Below, piece after piece: positions 36,805-45,481 of a stretch of 64,000 nt of DNA; position 1 is the stretch's first letter; each line of letters begins with the position of its first letter. Below the pieces are notes generated by a model that was not told the origin of the DNA, ran no database searches, and saw nothing but the letters and a program-made list of their open reading frames with translations. The stretch lies in NCBI GenBank assembly GCA_030734185.1, contig CP132292.1, forward strand, positions 2,833,203-2,897,202, written 5' to 3'. The DNA is from Salinirarus marinus. Its GTDB lineage: Archaea; Halobacteriota; Halobacteria; Halobacteriales; Haloferacaceae. The position numbers and the translations under genes were made by a program.

Positions 36805-38160
36805 ATGTCACGAGAGACAACCGCAAGCGATAGCACCGAGAAAGGCGACCCGACCGGTCAGAGCGGGAACACCCGACGTCGGTTCCTGAAATCCGTCGCG
36901 GTGAGTACGGGCGCGGTCTCGATCGCCGGCTGTACGGGACAGTTCGGCGGTGGAGGCGGCGCAGAGCCGATCAAGATCGGGACGCTCTACGACAACAGCG
37001 GCCCCATGGGATTCGTCGGCAAGGGGAAGGACGCGGCCACGAAGATGTGGCTCGAAGAGCAGAATCACACGCTCCTCGACCGGGAAGTCGAGTGGATCGA
37101 CTACAACCCCGCGGGCGACAACACGAAGTACAAGAACCTGACCCGGAAGCTCATCCAGCAGGACGACGTCGACATGATCTTCGGAGCGCTGCTGAGCTCG
37201 AACCGGGAGGCGCTCCGTCCGATCGTCGACGAGAACAAACAGCTGTTCAGCTACAACGGCTGGTACGAGGGCGGCGTCTGCGACGAGTTCATGGTCCTCA
37301 ACACGACCCTCACCTCCCAGCAGCGCCCCCTGATCGACTTCATGGTCGAGAACTTCGGCTCCGACTACTACGCGCTCGTCGCGGACTACAACTACGGGCG
37401 CGTCAGCAACCGCTACGCGCGACATTACGCCCAAGAGAACGGGGCCGAGCCGGTCGGCGAGGAGTTCATCCCGCTCGAAGTCTCCGAGTTCGGCTCGACG
37501 ATAAACCGCATCAAAGAGGAGGACCCCGACTGGATCCTCAGCCTGCTCGTCGGCTCGTCGCAGCTGTCCTTTTTCAAGCAGGCCGAATCCGCCGGAGTAG
37601 ACCTCCCGTACGGGTCGCTCGCGAACATCGCGGGGACGTACGAACACGTCAAATTCGAGCCGCCGGTGATGTCCGACACGTACTCCTGTTTCAGCTACTT
37701 CCAGGAGATTCCCACCGAGCGAAACCGGCAGTTCGTCCAGAAGTTCCAGGAGAACAACCCGGATTACACGAAGGAGAACGGCGGGTACGTCTTCCTCTCG
37801 ATCGCGGACGCGTGGAACGCGATCAGGTTCTACTGGAAGGCAGTCGAGAAAGCGGGCACCGTCGATCAGCAGGAGGTTCTCGCGGCCTACGAGGACGGTC
37901 TCGAACTCGAATCGCCGAAAGGGACGATCACGTTCAACGGCGAGACGCACCACGCCACGCAGAACATGTGGCTCGCGAAGGTCAACGACGACCACAGCAT
38001 CACCTTCCTCGACCAGGGCGGCAACGAGACGGATCAGCCGATCGCCGAGAACGTCCAGACGAGCGAGTGGTTCCGCAACCAGTGTAACCTGGTCGAAGAC
38101 AGCACGTGGGACGACCCGAAGACGGAGTATCTGACTCCTGACGAGGGTGATCTCGCTTAA
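36805..38160 (+). CDS. Amide/urea-type ABC transporter substrate-binding lipoprotein
   Basis: The 451-residue protein has a Tat signal (TRRRFLKSVAVSTGAVS) and lipobox IAGC, followed by a type I periplasmic-binding fold of the AmiC/UrtA/FmdD class. Signatures are IKIGTLYDNSGPMGFVGKG, VDMIFGALLSSNREALRP and LFSYNGWYEGGVCDEF. This subgroup binds short amides or urea rather than branched-chain amino acids. The neighbouring amidase supports an amide ligand. The stop overlaps the permease start by one base. Confidence 0.88.
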   Translation: MSRETTASDSTEKGDPTGQSGNTRRRFLKSVAVSTGAVSIAGCTGQFGGGGGAEPIKIGTLYDNSGPMGFVGKGKDAATKMWLEEQNHTLLDREVEWIDYNPAGDNTKYKNLTRKLIQQDDVDMIFGALLSSNREALRPIVDENKQLFSYNGWYEGGVCDEFMVLNTTLTSQQRPLIDFMVENFGSDYYALVADYNYGRVSNRYARHYAQENGAEPVGEEFIPLEVSEFGSTINRIKEEDPDWILSLLVGSSQLSFFKQAESAGVDLPYGSLANIAGTYEHVKFEPPVMSDTYSCFSYFQEIPTERNRQFVQKFQENNPDYTKENGGYVFLSIADAWNAIRFYWKAVEKAGTVDQQEVLAAYEDGLELESPKGTITFNGETHHATQNMWLAKVNDDHSITFLDQGGNETDQPIAENVQTSEWFRNQCNLVEDSTWDDPKTEYLTPDEGDLA

Positions 38161-39026
38161 TGGCAGTCGTCGAGGAACTTTTCCGATTCCTCGTGTTGAT
38201 GCTGAGTTTCTTCGGGACGCTCGCACTGGCGGGCATCGGCCTCGCCATCATCTTCGGCATCATGGGCATCATCAACTTCGCCCACGGGGAGTTCATCATG
38301 ATCGGCGCGTACTCGACCTCGATGGCCTACCAGTTCGGACTCCCGCTGATCGCGGCGATCGGCGTCGGCGGACTCGCGACGGGCGTCTTCGGACTCGTCG
38401 TCGAGCGCCTGCTCATCCGCCACATGTACGACCGGCTGATCGACACGCTGGTCGCCACCTGGGGATTGAGCCTCATACTGACGCAGGTGGTCCGGATCCA
38501 GTTCGGCGGCTCGTTCGCCGGCGTTCCGGTTCCGTTCGGAACCTTCCAGTACGGGGGATTCAGCGCCTCGATGTACAAAATCGTGCTCGGGTTTGCGGCC
38601 ATCGCACTGTTCGCTCTCGCCTACGTCATCCTCATGTACACCGACTACGGACTGCAGGCGCGTGCCGCGATGCAGAACAAGGACATGGCGCGGAGTTTGG
38701 GCGTCCAGACCGACCGCGTCTACATGCTGACGTTCTTCTTCGGATCGGTGCTCTCCGGCGTCGCGGGCGGCCTGTTCGCCCCGCTGACGGTGTTGACACC
38801 GTCGATGGGGAGCGACTACATCGTCAAGGCGTTCGTCACCGTCATCGTCGGCGGCGCGAACGTCATCGTCGGCACCTCGGGGGCCGCGCTGTCGCTGGGG
38901 TTCATTCAGACGCCAGCGTCCCAGATCTTCGGAACGCTCGGCGGCCGCGTCGCGCTCCTCGTCACGACGATTCTCATCATTCGCATCCTGCCGGAAGGCA
39001 TCTCAGGGGTGGTTACGCGTGACTGA
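38160..39026 (+). CDS. Branched-chain/amide ABC transporter permease, LivH/UrtB type
   Basis: The 288-residue permease has about eight helices and the LivH hallmark GLAIIFGIMGIINFAHGEFIMIGAY, followed by LQARAAMQNKDMARSLGVQTDRVYMLTF near the ATPase-contact loop. It pairs with the LivM-type permease encoded next. It begins at the last base of the preceding stop codon. Confidence 0.93.
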   Translation: MAVVEELFRFLVLMLSFFGTLALAGIGLAIIFGIMGIINFAHGEFIMIGAYSTSMAYQFGLPLIAAIGVGGLATGVFGLVVERLLIRHMYDRLIDTLVATWGLSLILTQVVRIQFGGSFAGVPVPFGTFQYGGFSASMYKIVLGFAAIALFALAYVILMYTDYGLQARAAMQNKDMARSLGVQTDRVYMLTFFFGSVLSGVAGGLFAPLTVLTPSMGSDYIVKAFVTVIVGGANVIVGTSGAALSLGFIQTPASQIFGTLGGRVALLVTTILIIRILPEGISGVVTRD

Positions 39027-39061
39027 GAACGCGCTCGCCGTCCGAACCGAGGTGGAGCGCC

Positions 39062-40168
39062 GTGACTGAGGACGTCACCGACGAGTCGACGGGCCGCATC
39101 GCTCGCGTCCGCGATCTGCTCGAAGGGCAAAACACCCTCGGGAACTCGACGAAGTTCTGGTACGGGTTTCTCGTCGTCGTCGGCGTCGTCTTCGTCTACC
39201 CGCTCTTTACGAACCCGTATATCCTCAAGGTCAACACCAACTACTTCATCTGGATTCTCCTCGCGCTCAGCCTCGCGGTCGTCTGGGGCTACACCGGGAT
39301 CTTCAACTTCGGACAGACGGCCTTCTTCGGCGTCGGTGGCTACACCTTCGGCATCGTCGGGATCACCCTCATCGACGTCACCGGCGGGACGAACGTCGCG
39401 ATCGTCGCCGCCGTCGTCGTCGCCGCGATCGCCAGCGCGTTGCTCGGCTATTTCATGTTCTACGGCGAGATCAGCGGCCTCTACGTCGCTATCCTCACTC
39501 TCGCCGTCGCGCTGACCGGGAATCTCATCCTCACCCGGACGACGAACACGACCATCGGCGCGGCGGAACTCGGGGGGAACAACGGCATTACCGGCATCCC
39601 GTCGCTGACGTTGGGTGCCGGACCGATGTCGTTCAAACTGGGGATCACCGTCCAGTACTACCTCGTCGCGGCCCTCCTCGTCGCGACGTATCTCGGGCTC
39701 AGGATCCTCCTGAACTCCTACTACGGCTACGTGCTCCTCGCGATTCGGGAGGACGAAGACAGGACTCGAATGTTCGGCTACGACGTCCGGAATCTGAAAC
39801 TGATATCGTTCTCGCTCACCGCCAGCCTCGCCGGGTTCGCCGGCGCGCTCTACGCCGCGTGGGGGAACTTCATCGACCCGAGCATCATGGGACTGACGCT
39901 CGCGTCGCTGCCGATCATCTGGGTCACGGTGGGCGGTCGCGATACGCTCATCGGACCGATAGTTGCGGCCTACGCCCTGCAGTCGATGTCGACGAAGTTG
40001 TCGACGGTCGGCAGCGGCTACACGAACATCTTCCTCGGAGCCGTGTTCGTGCTCGTCGTCCTCTTCTTCCCGGACGGGCTGATTCCGGCCATCGTGAACT
40101 GGTGGGAGGACCGCAAACAGGGCGCGGCCGAATCCGACAGCAGGCGATCCGCGGAGGTCGACGCATGA
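39062..40168 (+). CDS. Branched-chain/amide ABC transporter permease, LivM/UrtC type
   Basis: The 368-residue permease has about ten helices and the LivM motif WGYTGIFNFGQTAFFGVGGY, then LLAIREDEDRTRMFGYDVRNLKLISF near the coupling loop. The GTG start at 39062 lies 35 bp after livH. The stop overlaps the start of the first ATPase gene (ATGA), so translation is coupled. Confidence 0.92.
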   Translation: MTEDVTDESTGRIARVRDLLEGQNTLGNSTKFWYGFLVVVGVVFVYPLFTNPYILKVNTNYFIWILLALSLAVVWGYTGIFNFGQTAFFGVGGYTFGIVGITLIDVTGGTNVAIVAAVVVAAIASALLGYFMFYGEISGLYVAILTLAVALTGNLILTRTTNTTIGAAELGGNNGITGIPSLTLGAGPMSFKLGITVQYYLVAALLVATYLGLRILLNSYYGYVLLAIREDEDRTRMFGYDVRNLKLISFSLTASLAGFAGALYAAWGNFIDPSIMGLTLASLPIIWVTVGGRDTLIGPIVAAYALQSMSTKLSTVGSGYTNIFLGAVFVLVVLFFPDGLIPAIVNWWEDRKQGAAESDSRRSAEVDA

Positions 40169-40929
40169 CATCACGAGAGCAACCGACATCCGAGACGGAC
40201 GAGCGACTCATCCTCGAGACGGACGGGCTGACGAAACGATTCGGCGGACTGACCGCCGTCGACGACGTCGACTTCGAGTTACCCGAAGGCGAACTCCGCT
40301 GCCTCATCGGGCCGAACGGGGCGGGCAAGAGCACGTTCCTCAAACTGGTGACGGGCGCACACTCCCCGACGAGCGGAACGGTTCGATTCGACGGGGAGGA
40401 CATCACCGGCCTCGAACCCCACGACCGGGTTCGCCGGGGGATGAGTCTGAAGTTCCAGCAGATCAGCACGTATCAGGCGCTCACGGTCGAACAGAACCTC
40501 CGGGTTCCCACCCAGCGGATACGCAGCGGTCAGGAGGCGACCGACCGAGTCGAGGAACTACTCGACATCATCGGGTTGTCGGACCGCCGCACGGAGCGCG
40601 CGGGGAGTCTGGCCCACGGGGACCAGCAGTGGCTCGAAATCGCCATGGCGATGGCGACCGATCCGAAGCTACTGTTGCTGGACGAGCCGACGGCCGGAAT
40701 GACCGTCGAGGAGACCCAGGAGACCGGCGAACTGATTCAGGACCTCGTCGACGAGGGGGTCACGATTCTGGTCGTCGAACACGACATCAACCTCGTCAGA
40801 CAGATCGCGGACCGCGTGACGGTGTTACACCAGGGTCGGATCTTCACCGAGGGAACCGTCGAGGAGATCACCGCCGACGAGGACGTCAAACGGATCTACC
40901 TCGGGAAAGCCGCGGAGGGTTCGGCATGA
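40165..40929 (+). CDS. ABC transporter ATP-binding protein, LivG/UrtD type
   Basis: The 254-residue ATPase has Walker A GPNGAGKST, an H-loop VVEHDINLV, and an ABC signature altered to LAHGDQQWLEIAMAMA. The SLAHGxQQWLEI form is characteristic of the UrtD urea-transporter ATPase rather than LivG (SGGQ). Walker B is LLLLDEPTAGM. That variant supports urea or short amides as the cargo of this operon. Confidence 0.92.
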   Translation: MTSREQPTSETDERLILETDGLTKRFGGLTAVDDVDFELPEGELRCLIGPNGAGKSTFLKLVTGAHSPTSGTVRFDGEDITGLEPHDRVRRGMSLKFQQISTYQALTVEQNLRVPTQRIRSGQEATDRVEELLDIIGLSDRRTERAGSLAHGDQQWLEIAMAMATDPKLLLLDEPTAGMTVEETQETGELIQDLVDEGVTILVVEHDINLVRQIADRVTVLHQGRIFTEGTVEEITADEDVKRIYLGKAAEGSA

Positions 40930-41630
40930 GCCTGCTCGCTCTGGAAGACGTCAACGCGGGCTACGGGCGAACGCCCGTCCTCCACGACATCTCCATGGAC
41001 ATTCAGGAGGGGGAAATCGTCTCCCTCATCGGCCGTAACGGGGCCGGGAAGTCGACGCTGATGAAGACGATCATCGGGTTGCTCTCGCCCACGAGCGGCG
41101 AGATCAGCTTCCGCGGTGAGGCCGTCACCGACGATCCGGCGGAGCGCCGCGCCCGACGCGGCATCGGCTACGTCCCGCAGGACAAGGAAATATTCCCCCG
41201 CCTCACCGTCCACGAGAACCTCAAGGTCGGCCGCTTGGTCAACGAACGCAGCGACGAAGAACTGTTCGAAGAGATGTACGACTACTTCCCGATCCTGGAC
41301 GAGCGCCGCCAGCAGCGAGCGGGTACGATGAGCGGTGGGGAACAGCAGATGCTGGCCATCGCTCGCGCGCTGGTCGGAGCGCCGGACCTCCTCCTGCTGG
41401 ACGAACCCTCGGAGGGCGTCCAGCCGACCATCGTCGAAGAGATCAGCGACGCCGTCAAAGAGATCAACGACGACATCGGGACGACGATCTTCTTCGTCGA
41501 ACAGCACCTCGAGTTCACCATCAACACCACGGAACGGTGTTACGTGATCGAGACCGGCGAAATCGTCAACGAACTCCCGCCGGACGAGCTCCGGGATTCG
41601 GAGGTCGTCCAGCAACACATCACGGTGTAA
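40926..41630 (+). CDS. ABC transporter ATP-binding protein, LivF/UrtE type
   Basis: The 234-residue ATPase has Walker A GRNGAGKST, signature TMSGGEQQMLAIARALV and Walker B LLLLDEPSEGVQPTIVEEI. The phrase DEPSEGVQP(T/S)I is typical of UrtE and LivF. It overlaps the UrtD-like gene by ATGA and is followed within 2 bp by the amidase gene. Confidence 0.92.
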   Translation: MSLLALEDVNAGYGRTPVLHDISMDIQEGEIVSLIGRNGAGKSTLMKTIIGLLSPTSGEISFRGEAVTDDPAERRARRGIGYVPQDKEIFPRLTVHENLKVGRLVNERSDEELFEEMYDYFPILDERRQQRAGTMSGGEQQMLAIARALVGAPDLLLLDEPSEGVQPTIVEEISDAVKEINDDIGTTIFFVEQHLEFTINTTERCYVIETGEIVNELPPDELRDSEVVQQHITV

Positions 41631-41632
41631 CG

Positions 41633-43204
41633 ATGCCGTCCGAAACGTATCCCACGATCCATCGCCCGCCGCCGGAACGGGTGGCGGCCATCGCCGAACA
41701 GTTGGGGCTGGAGTTGACCGACGAGGAACTGGCGGATTACGCCGAACTCCTCGACGGCGCGTTAGCCGACGTCGAACGCATCGTGGAGCTTCCGTCCCCC
41801 GAGTTCGAACTCCACCGCCGCACGTACACGGACCGCCCGGCGGGACACCGGCCGACGGACGACGACAACCCGTGTAACGTCTGGATTACGAAATGCACCG
41901 TCGAAGGGGACGAACGCGGACCGCTCGCGGGGCGGACGGTCGGACTGAAAGACAACATCGCGCTCGCGGGCTACGAGATGACCTGTGGATCGCGTCTGCT
42001 GCGGGGATACGCCCCGCAGATCGACGCGACGGTAGTCACTCGGCTGCTCGACGCCGGGGCGACCATCTCCGGGAAGCTGAACATGGAGGCGTTCGCCTGG
42101 TCGGGTTCCAGCGACATCTCGGACTACGGCACCGTCCCCAACCCGCACGACCCGTCGCGACTGGCTGGCGGATCGTCGAGCGGGAGCGGGGCGGCCGTCG
42201 CACTCGGCGAGTGCGACATCGCCCTCGGCGGCGATCAGGGCGGATCGATTCGCATTCCGGCGTCGTGGTGTGGCATCGTCGGCCTCAAACCGACGACCGG
42301 GCTCGTCCCGTACACGGGAATTTTCCCGCTCGACCCGACGATCGACCACGTCGGACCGATGACACAAAGCGTCGAAGACGCGGCGGTCGCCACGGAGGTC
42401 CTCGCCGGCGAAGACCGCCAGAACGGCGTCAAGATGGACGCCAGACAGCCCCGCGGCGTCTCGGCTGACGACTACACCGCCGCTCTCGACGAGGCCGTCG
42501 ACGGGATGACCCTCGGCGTCCTCGAGGAAGGGTTCGACTGGGACGAGTCGAATCCGGCGGTCGACCGGACGGTTCGCGGCGTCGTCGACGAGCTCGAATC
42601 CCGGGGCGCGAACGTCGAGTCGGTGAGCGTCGACTACCACCGGGACATCCTCTCGCTCATCACGCCGATGGAGATTCAGGGCGGAACGCGACTCGTCGAG
42701 GAGGCGGGAGTCGGAACGCACCACACCGGGTGGTACTGGTCGGATCTGATCGACGCGTTCGAACCGCGCAAGGAGTCCCGCGCGGACGAACTCCCGCCGA
42801 CGGCGAAAAACTCGCTCATCGTGGGGACGTATCTCGCCGACGAGTTCGGCATCGAGTTCTACGCCAAAGCCAAGAACGTCATCCTCGAACTCGAGCGCCA
42901 GTTGAACGAGCACCTCGACCGCTGTGACGCGCTGGTGATGCCGACGATTCCGATGTTGCCCTACGAGCGAGACGAGTCGTTGAGTCGGGTAGAGCGAGTC
43001 GGACGCATCGTCGAGAACCACCGGAACACCGCCACCTTCGATCACACGCACCACCCGGCGTTGACCCTGCCGTGTGGGAGCGTCGACGGGTTCCCCGTCG
43101 GGATGCAGTTGGTGGGGAGTCACTTCGACGAACGGACGCTGTTCACCGTCGCCCAGACGGTCGAGGAAATCGCCGACGCCCCCGAACTGCCGGTCTCGCC
43201 GTAG
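41633..43204 (+). CDS. Amidase (amidase-signature family), transporter-linked
   Basis: The 523-residue enzyme has Lys106 in GLKDN, Ser181-183 in GGSSSGS and nucleophile Ser205 in DQGGSIRIP, the complete amidase-signature triad. It starts 2 bp after the transporter ATPase gene and is therefore the last gene of the amide operon. The expected path is import of an amide and hydrolysis to a carboxylate plus ammonia. Its close relative at 12082-13581 sits beside a peptide transporter. The start ATG at 41633 replaces an upstream in-frame codon that lies inside the previous gene. Confidence 0.93.
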   Translation: MPSETYPTIHRPPPERVAAIAEQLGLELTDEELADYAELLDGALADVERIVELPSPEFELHRRTYTDRPAGHRPTDDDNPCNVWITKCTVEGDERGPLAGRTVGLKDNIALAGYEMTCGSRLLRGYAPQIDATVVTRLLDAGATISGKLNMEAFAWSGSSDISDYGTVPNPHDPSRLAGGSSSGSGAAVALGECDIALGGDQGGSIRIPASWCGIVGLKPTTGLVPYTGIFPLDPTIDHVGPMTQSVEDAAVATEVLAGEDRQNGVKMDARQPRGVSADDYTAALDEAVDGMTLGVLEEGFDWDESNPAVDRTVRGVVDELESRGANVESVSVDYHRDILSLITPMEIQGGTRLVEEAGVGTHHTGWYWSDLIDAFEPRKESRADELPPTAKNSLIVGTYLADEFGIEFYAKAKNVILELERQLNEHLDRCDALVMPTIPMLPYERDESLSRVERVGRIVENHRNTATFDHTHHPALTLPCGSVDGFPVGMQLVGSHFDERTLFTVAQTVEEIADAPELPVSP

Positions 43205-43296
43205 ACGACGTTCGTCCGCGCGACGGTCGGTGCGTTTTTCGGGGAACCGGTCGTACGCCCGCGTACGACGCGGTCGTACTCACCGGACGCGAAACC

Positions 43297-43506
43297 ATGC
43301 TACTCGACGCAATCCGCGAGACGCTCCGGCCCAACCGACGGAACGTCGCCGCCCTCTGTGCGCTCGTCGCGTTCGGCCTCGCGGTGCAGTTCGTCTCGAA
43401 CACAGCCCTCAGATACGGCATCTATCTCCTCGCGTTCGTCGCGTGGATGGCGTGGTTCGTCGAGACGTGCGTCGAGGTGCTACGCCGCTGGGACGAGGTA
43501 GCGTAA
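43297..43506 (+). CDS. Small two-helix membrane protein
   Basis: The 69-residue protein has a basic start (MLLDAIRETLRPNRRN), a hydrophobic segment (VAALCALVAFGLAVQFV) and a second one (YGIYLLAFVAWMAWFV), then a short acidic tail. No family is recognised. It lies 92 bp downstream of the amidase in the same direction. Confidence 0.55.
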   Translation: MLLDAIRETLRPNRRNVAALCALVAFGLAVQFVSNTALRYGIYLLAFVAWMAWFVETCVEVLRRWDEVA

Positions 43507-43649
43507 TTCGAAGACCGTCTACTTCTTGGACTATATCAGGGTGTTATTTTTGAATATTGGATCAGTATTCGACGAACATCGTGACATCGGCGACGATTGG
43601 TTAGTAATCAGAACACCTATTTCCCCCTGACCCGTACCGCGTGACTCGA
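43507..43649. promoter_or_regulatory. A/T-rich intergenic promoter region
   Basis: The 143-bp gap is A/T-rich (ATTTTTGAATATTGG, GATTGGTTAGTAATC). It should contain the promoter of the next gene, but no single TATA box stands out. TGGATCAG at 43558-43565 also occurs upstream of 34745 and 36805. Confidence 0.4.
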
Positions 43650-44162
43650 ATGGAGCTAACCGATCGCCAACAGGAGATCCTCGCCGAACTCGTCGACGGA
43701 TACCGGTCGACGGAGGAACCGATGACGGGTGAAGACGTCGCCGAGGCCGTCGGGCGGACGACGGGATCAGTTCGCGGACAGATGCAGAGCCTCACCGCGC
43801 TCAATCTGGTCGAGGGCATCCCCGGTCCCGGTGGCGGATACAAGCCCACGGTGAACGCCTACGAGGCGCTCGACGAGCAGTCGCTGGACGACGCCGAATC
43901 GCTCGTCCTCGCGCGCGAATACGAACGTCGGGACGTCGTCGTCGACGAGATCGACTTCGTCGACGTCAATCATCCGGAGGAGTGTCGTGCCCGGCTCACG
44001 CTCGATCAGCCGGTCACGCAGTTCGAAGTCGGCGACGCCGTCGTCGTCGGCCCCACGCCGCGGACGCGTCTCGTCGTCGCCGGCCAGGTCGAGTCCTTCG
44101 ACGAAGGCACCAACGAACTCCGCCTCGACGTGGCCAAACTCGAAGCGCCGCTCGAAGCCTGA
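43650..44162 (+). CDS. HTH regulatory protein (Rrf2/TrmB-like winged helix)
   Basis: The 170-residue protein begins with a winged helix (ELTDRQQEILAELVDGYRS, GEDVAEAVGRTTGSVRGQMQSLTALNLVEG). A C-terminal beta domain follows (PVTQFEVGDAVVVGPTPRTRLVVAGQVESF) that may bind a ligand. It is a putative transcription regulator. An in-frame GTG three codons upstream (43641) is possible, but the ATG fits the helix start better. Confidence 0.7.
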   Translation: MELTDRQQEILAELVDGYRSTEEPMTGEDVAEAVGRTTGSVRGQMQSLTALNLVEGIPGPGGGYKPTVNAYEALDEQSLDDAESLVLAREYERRDVVVDEIDFVDVNHPEECRARLTLDQPVTQFEVGDAVVVGPTPRTRLVVAGQVESFDEGTNELRLDVAKLEAPLEA

Positions 44163-44338
44163 CCTGCGCCCCGCGTTCGGCGTCCGTCGGCCGTACGGAC
44201 TTTCGGCGACGATCGCCGAGTCGTTCGCGCCCGCGACGCCGAAGCCGGACGCGTCGGGGGATTCCCGCGTCCCCGACGGCGGTCCCGTCGCGCCGAACGC
44301 GGCCGTTGTCGCGTACGCAGTTGCCCCGGCGCGGGGCG
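44163..44338. other. Short intergenic region, no feature recognised
   Basis: Two genes converge here. The 176-bp gap has ordinary base composition, and I see no clear hairpin, poly-T tract or small gene. Confidence 0.4.
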
Positions 44339-45070
44339 TTACTCGTCCGATTCGGTCGTCCGTTCGCGGTCCCGCACGTCCGGCAGGTTCGGGTCGCGAT
44401 ACGGGTTTCGCCCGAGAGCGACCCCGCCGACGCCCCGCGACTCGACCTCCTCGCGGAGCGTCCGGTGGAGGCGGTTCAGACTCGTCTTGTCCAGGTCGTG
44501 GGCGTCCAGGAGGTCCTCGAAGGCGGCCTCGTCTTTGACGGAGTCGAAGCGGTCGTACAGCGACTGCAACTCCTCGGGCGAGCGGTCGTTCACCCACTCG
44601 GTGTCGTGCAGGCCGAGCCGTCGTTTCCGGTCGTCGTCGACGACGTAGCGGATGGCGACCAGCGCCACCTTCTCGATCGCGCGCTGGCTGCCGAACGCCG
44701 AGAAGTCCAGGTCGCGGACGATACCGAGGGCGCGGTCACGCTGCCACGGCGTCAGCGACAGGTGACTGCACAGCGCGTGGGTGATGCGGAGTTTGTCGAG
44801 GCGGTGCATCCGTTCGCCGTGACCCGCCATCGCGGCGTGGCGCTCGTCGTGTAACTGCCGTACCGTCTCGGAGACGTCCGCGGACGGCGACTCCGCGCGA
44901 CCGATGAGCGTCGCCGCGGGCGAGACGACGCCCCAGCGCCGCGTGTGGACGTCGCGGTTGGCCGCGGACCGCGCGAGCGCGCCCGAACCCGGACGAACGT
45001 CGAGACGAGCGTGCTGCTCCGCCGAGTTTGCCGACGGCCGCGAGCGAGTCGGGATTCCGCGGTCGGTCAT
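44339..45070 (-). CDS. DNA-directed RNA polymerase subunit epsilon (haloarchaeal)
   Basis: The 243-residue protein matches from memory the haloarchaeal protein annotated as RNA polymerase epsilon. It has RRWGVVSPAATLIGR near residue 45, a helical middle (LDKLRITHALCSHLSLTPWQRDRALGIVRDLDFSAFGSQRAIEKVALV) and the tail GRNPYRDPNLPDVRDRE. The function is not well defined. An N-terminal Arg/Ser-rich extension of about 40 residues is less conserved, so the true start may be downstream. A duplicated promoter-like element lies about 110-150 bp upstream. Confidence 0.65.
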   Translation of the reverse strand: MTDRGIPTRSRPSANSAEQHARLDVRPGSGALARSAANRDVHTRRWGVVSPAATLIGRAESPSADVSETVRQLHDERHAAMAGHGERMHRLDKLRITHALCSHLSLTPWQRDRALGIVRDLDFSAFGSQRAIEKVALVAIRYVVDDDRKRRLGLHDTEWVNDRSPEELQSLYDRFDSVKDEAAFEDLLDAHDLDKTSLNRLHRTLREEVESRGVGGVALGRNPYRDPNLPDVRDRERTTESDE

Positions 45071-45175
45071 TCGGTACGGACTCGTCGCTCGCCGTAGTTC
45101 AAACTTCGGTCGCGGGCGCGGCGGCCGGCACGCCCGGCGGCGCGAGCGCTCGAAGCGTGCGGTTCCCGCGAGAAA

Positions 45176-45218
45176 CTCCCTCTATATCTTCCCGTTGTGA
45201 CGAGAACGACTTAAAGGA
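45176..45218 (-). repeat. Copy A of a duplicated promoter/leader element
   Basis: On the minus strand this reads CCTTTAAGTCGTTCTCGTCA then CAACGGGAAGATATAGAGGG. It matches copy B (45439-45481) over about 40 bases with only two or three differences. CTTTAAGT looks like a TATA box and the following sequence would be a transcript leader. It lies upstream of the epsilon-subunit gene. Confidence 0.7.
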
Positions 45219-45234
45219 ACGCGGGTCCCCCGAC

Positions 45235-45372
45235 TCACGCGACTTTCGTCACCGCGTAGTGGGTGCCGACGTCGTGTGCGTTCCGGTCGGCGGCGACCCG
45301 TTTGGCCTCGGCGCGCGTCTCGAACGGCCCGTCGACTCGCCGTCCGTCACAGGTGACGTAGTATTCGCCCAT
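45235..45372 (-). CDS. Small conserved-looking protein of 45 residues
   Basis: This short gene encodes MGEYYVTCDGRRVDGPFETR followed by a helix (AEAKRVAADRNA) and a strand ending YAVTKVA. A beta-beta-alpha-beta pattern weakly recalls the DUF2188 fold. It sits downstream of copy B of the duplicated element, while copy A begins just past its stop. I have no function for it. An upstream in-frame extension is possible. Confidence 0.5.
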   Translation of the reverse strand: MGEYYVTCDGRRVDGPFETRAEAKRVAADRNAHDVGTHYAVTKVA

Positions 45373-45438
45373 GGTTCCGTACAGCGGCGTCGTGACCTTG
45401 ACTGTAGCGGCGTCGTCGAAAACGAAGCGCCCGCGAAC

Positions 45439-45481
45439 GCCCTCTATATCTCTCCGTTGTGACGAGAACGACTTAAAGGCG
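45439..45481 (-). repeat. Copy B of the duplicated promoter/leader element
   Basis: On the minus strand this reads CCTTTAAGTCGTTCTCGTCA then CAACGGAGAGATATAGAGGG, nearly identical to copy A 260 bp away. It overlaps the 3' end of the gene at 45444-46349, whose stop codon is the TAG of ATATAG. It lies about 70-110 bp upstream of the 45-residue gene. Confidence 0.7.
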
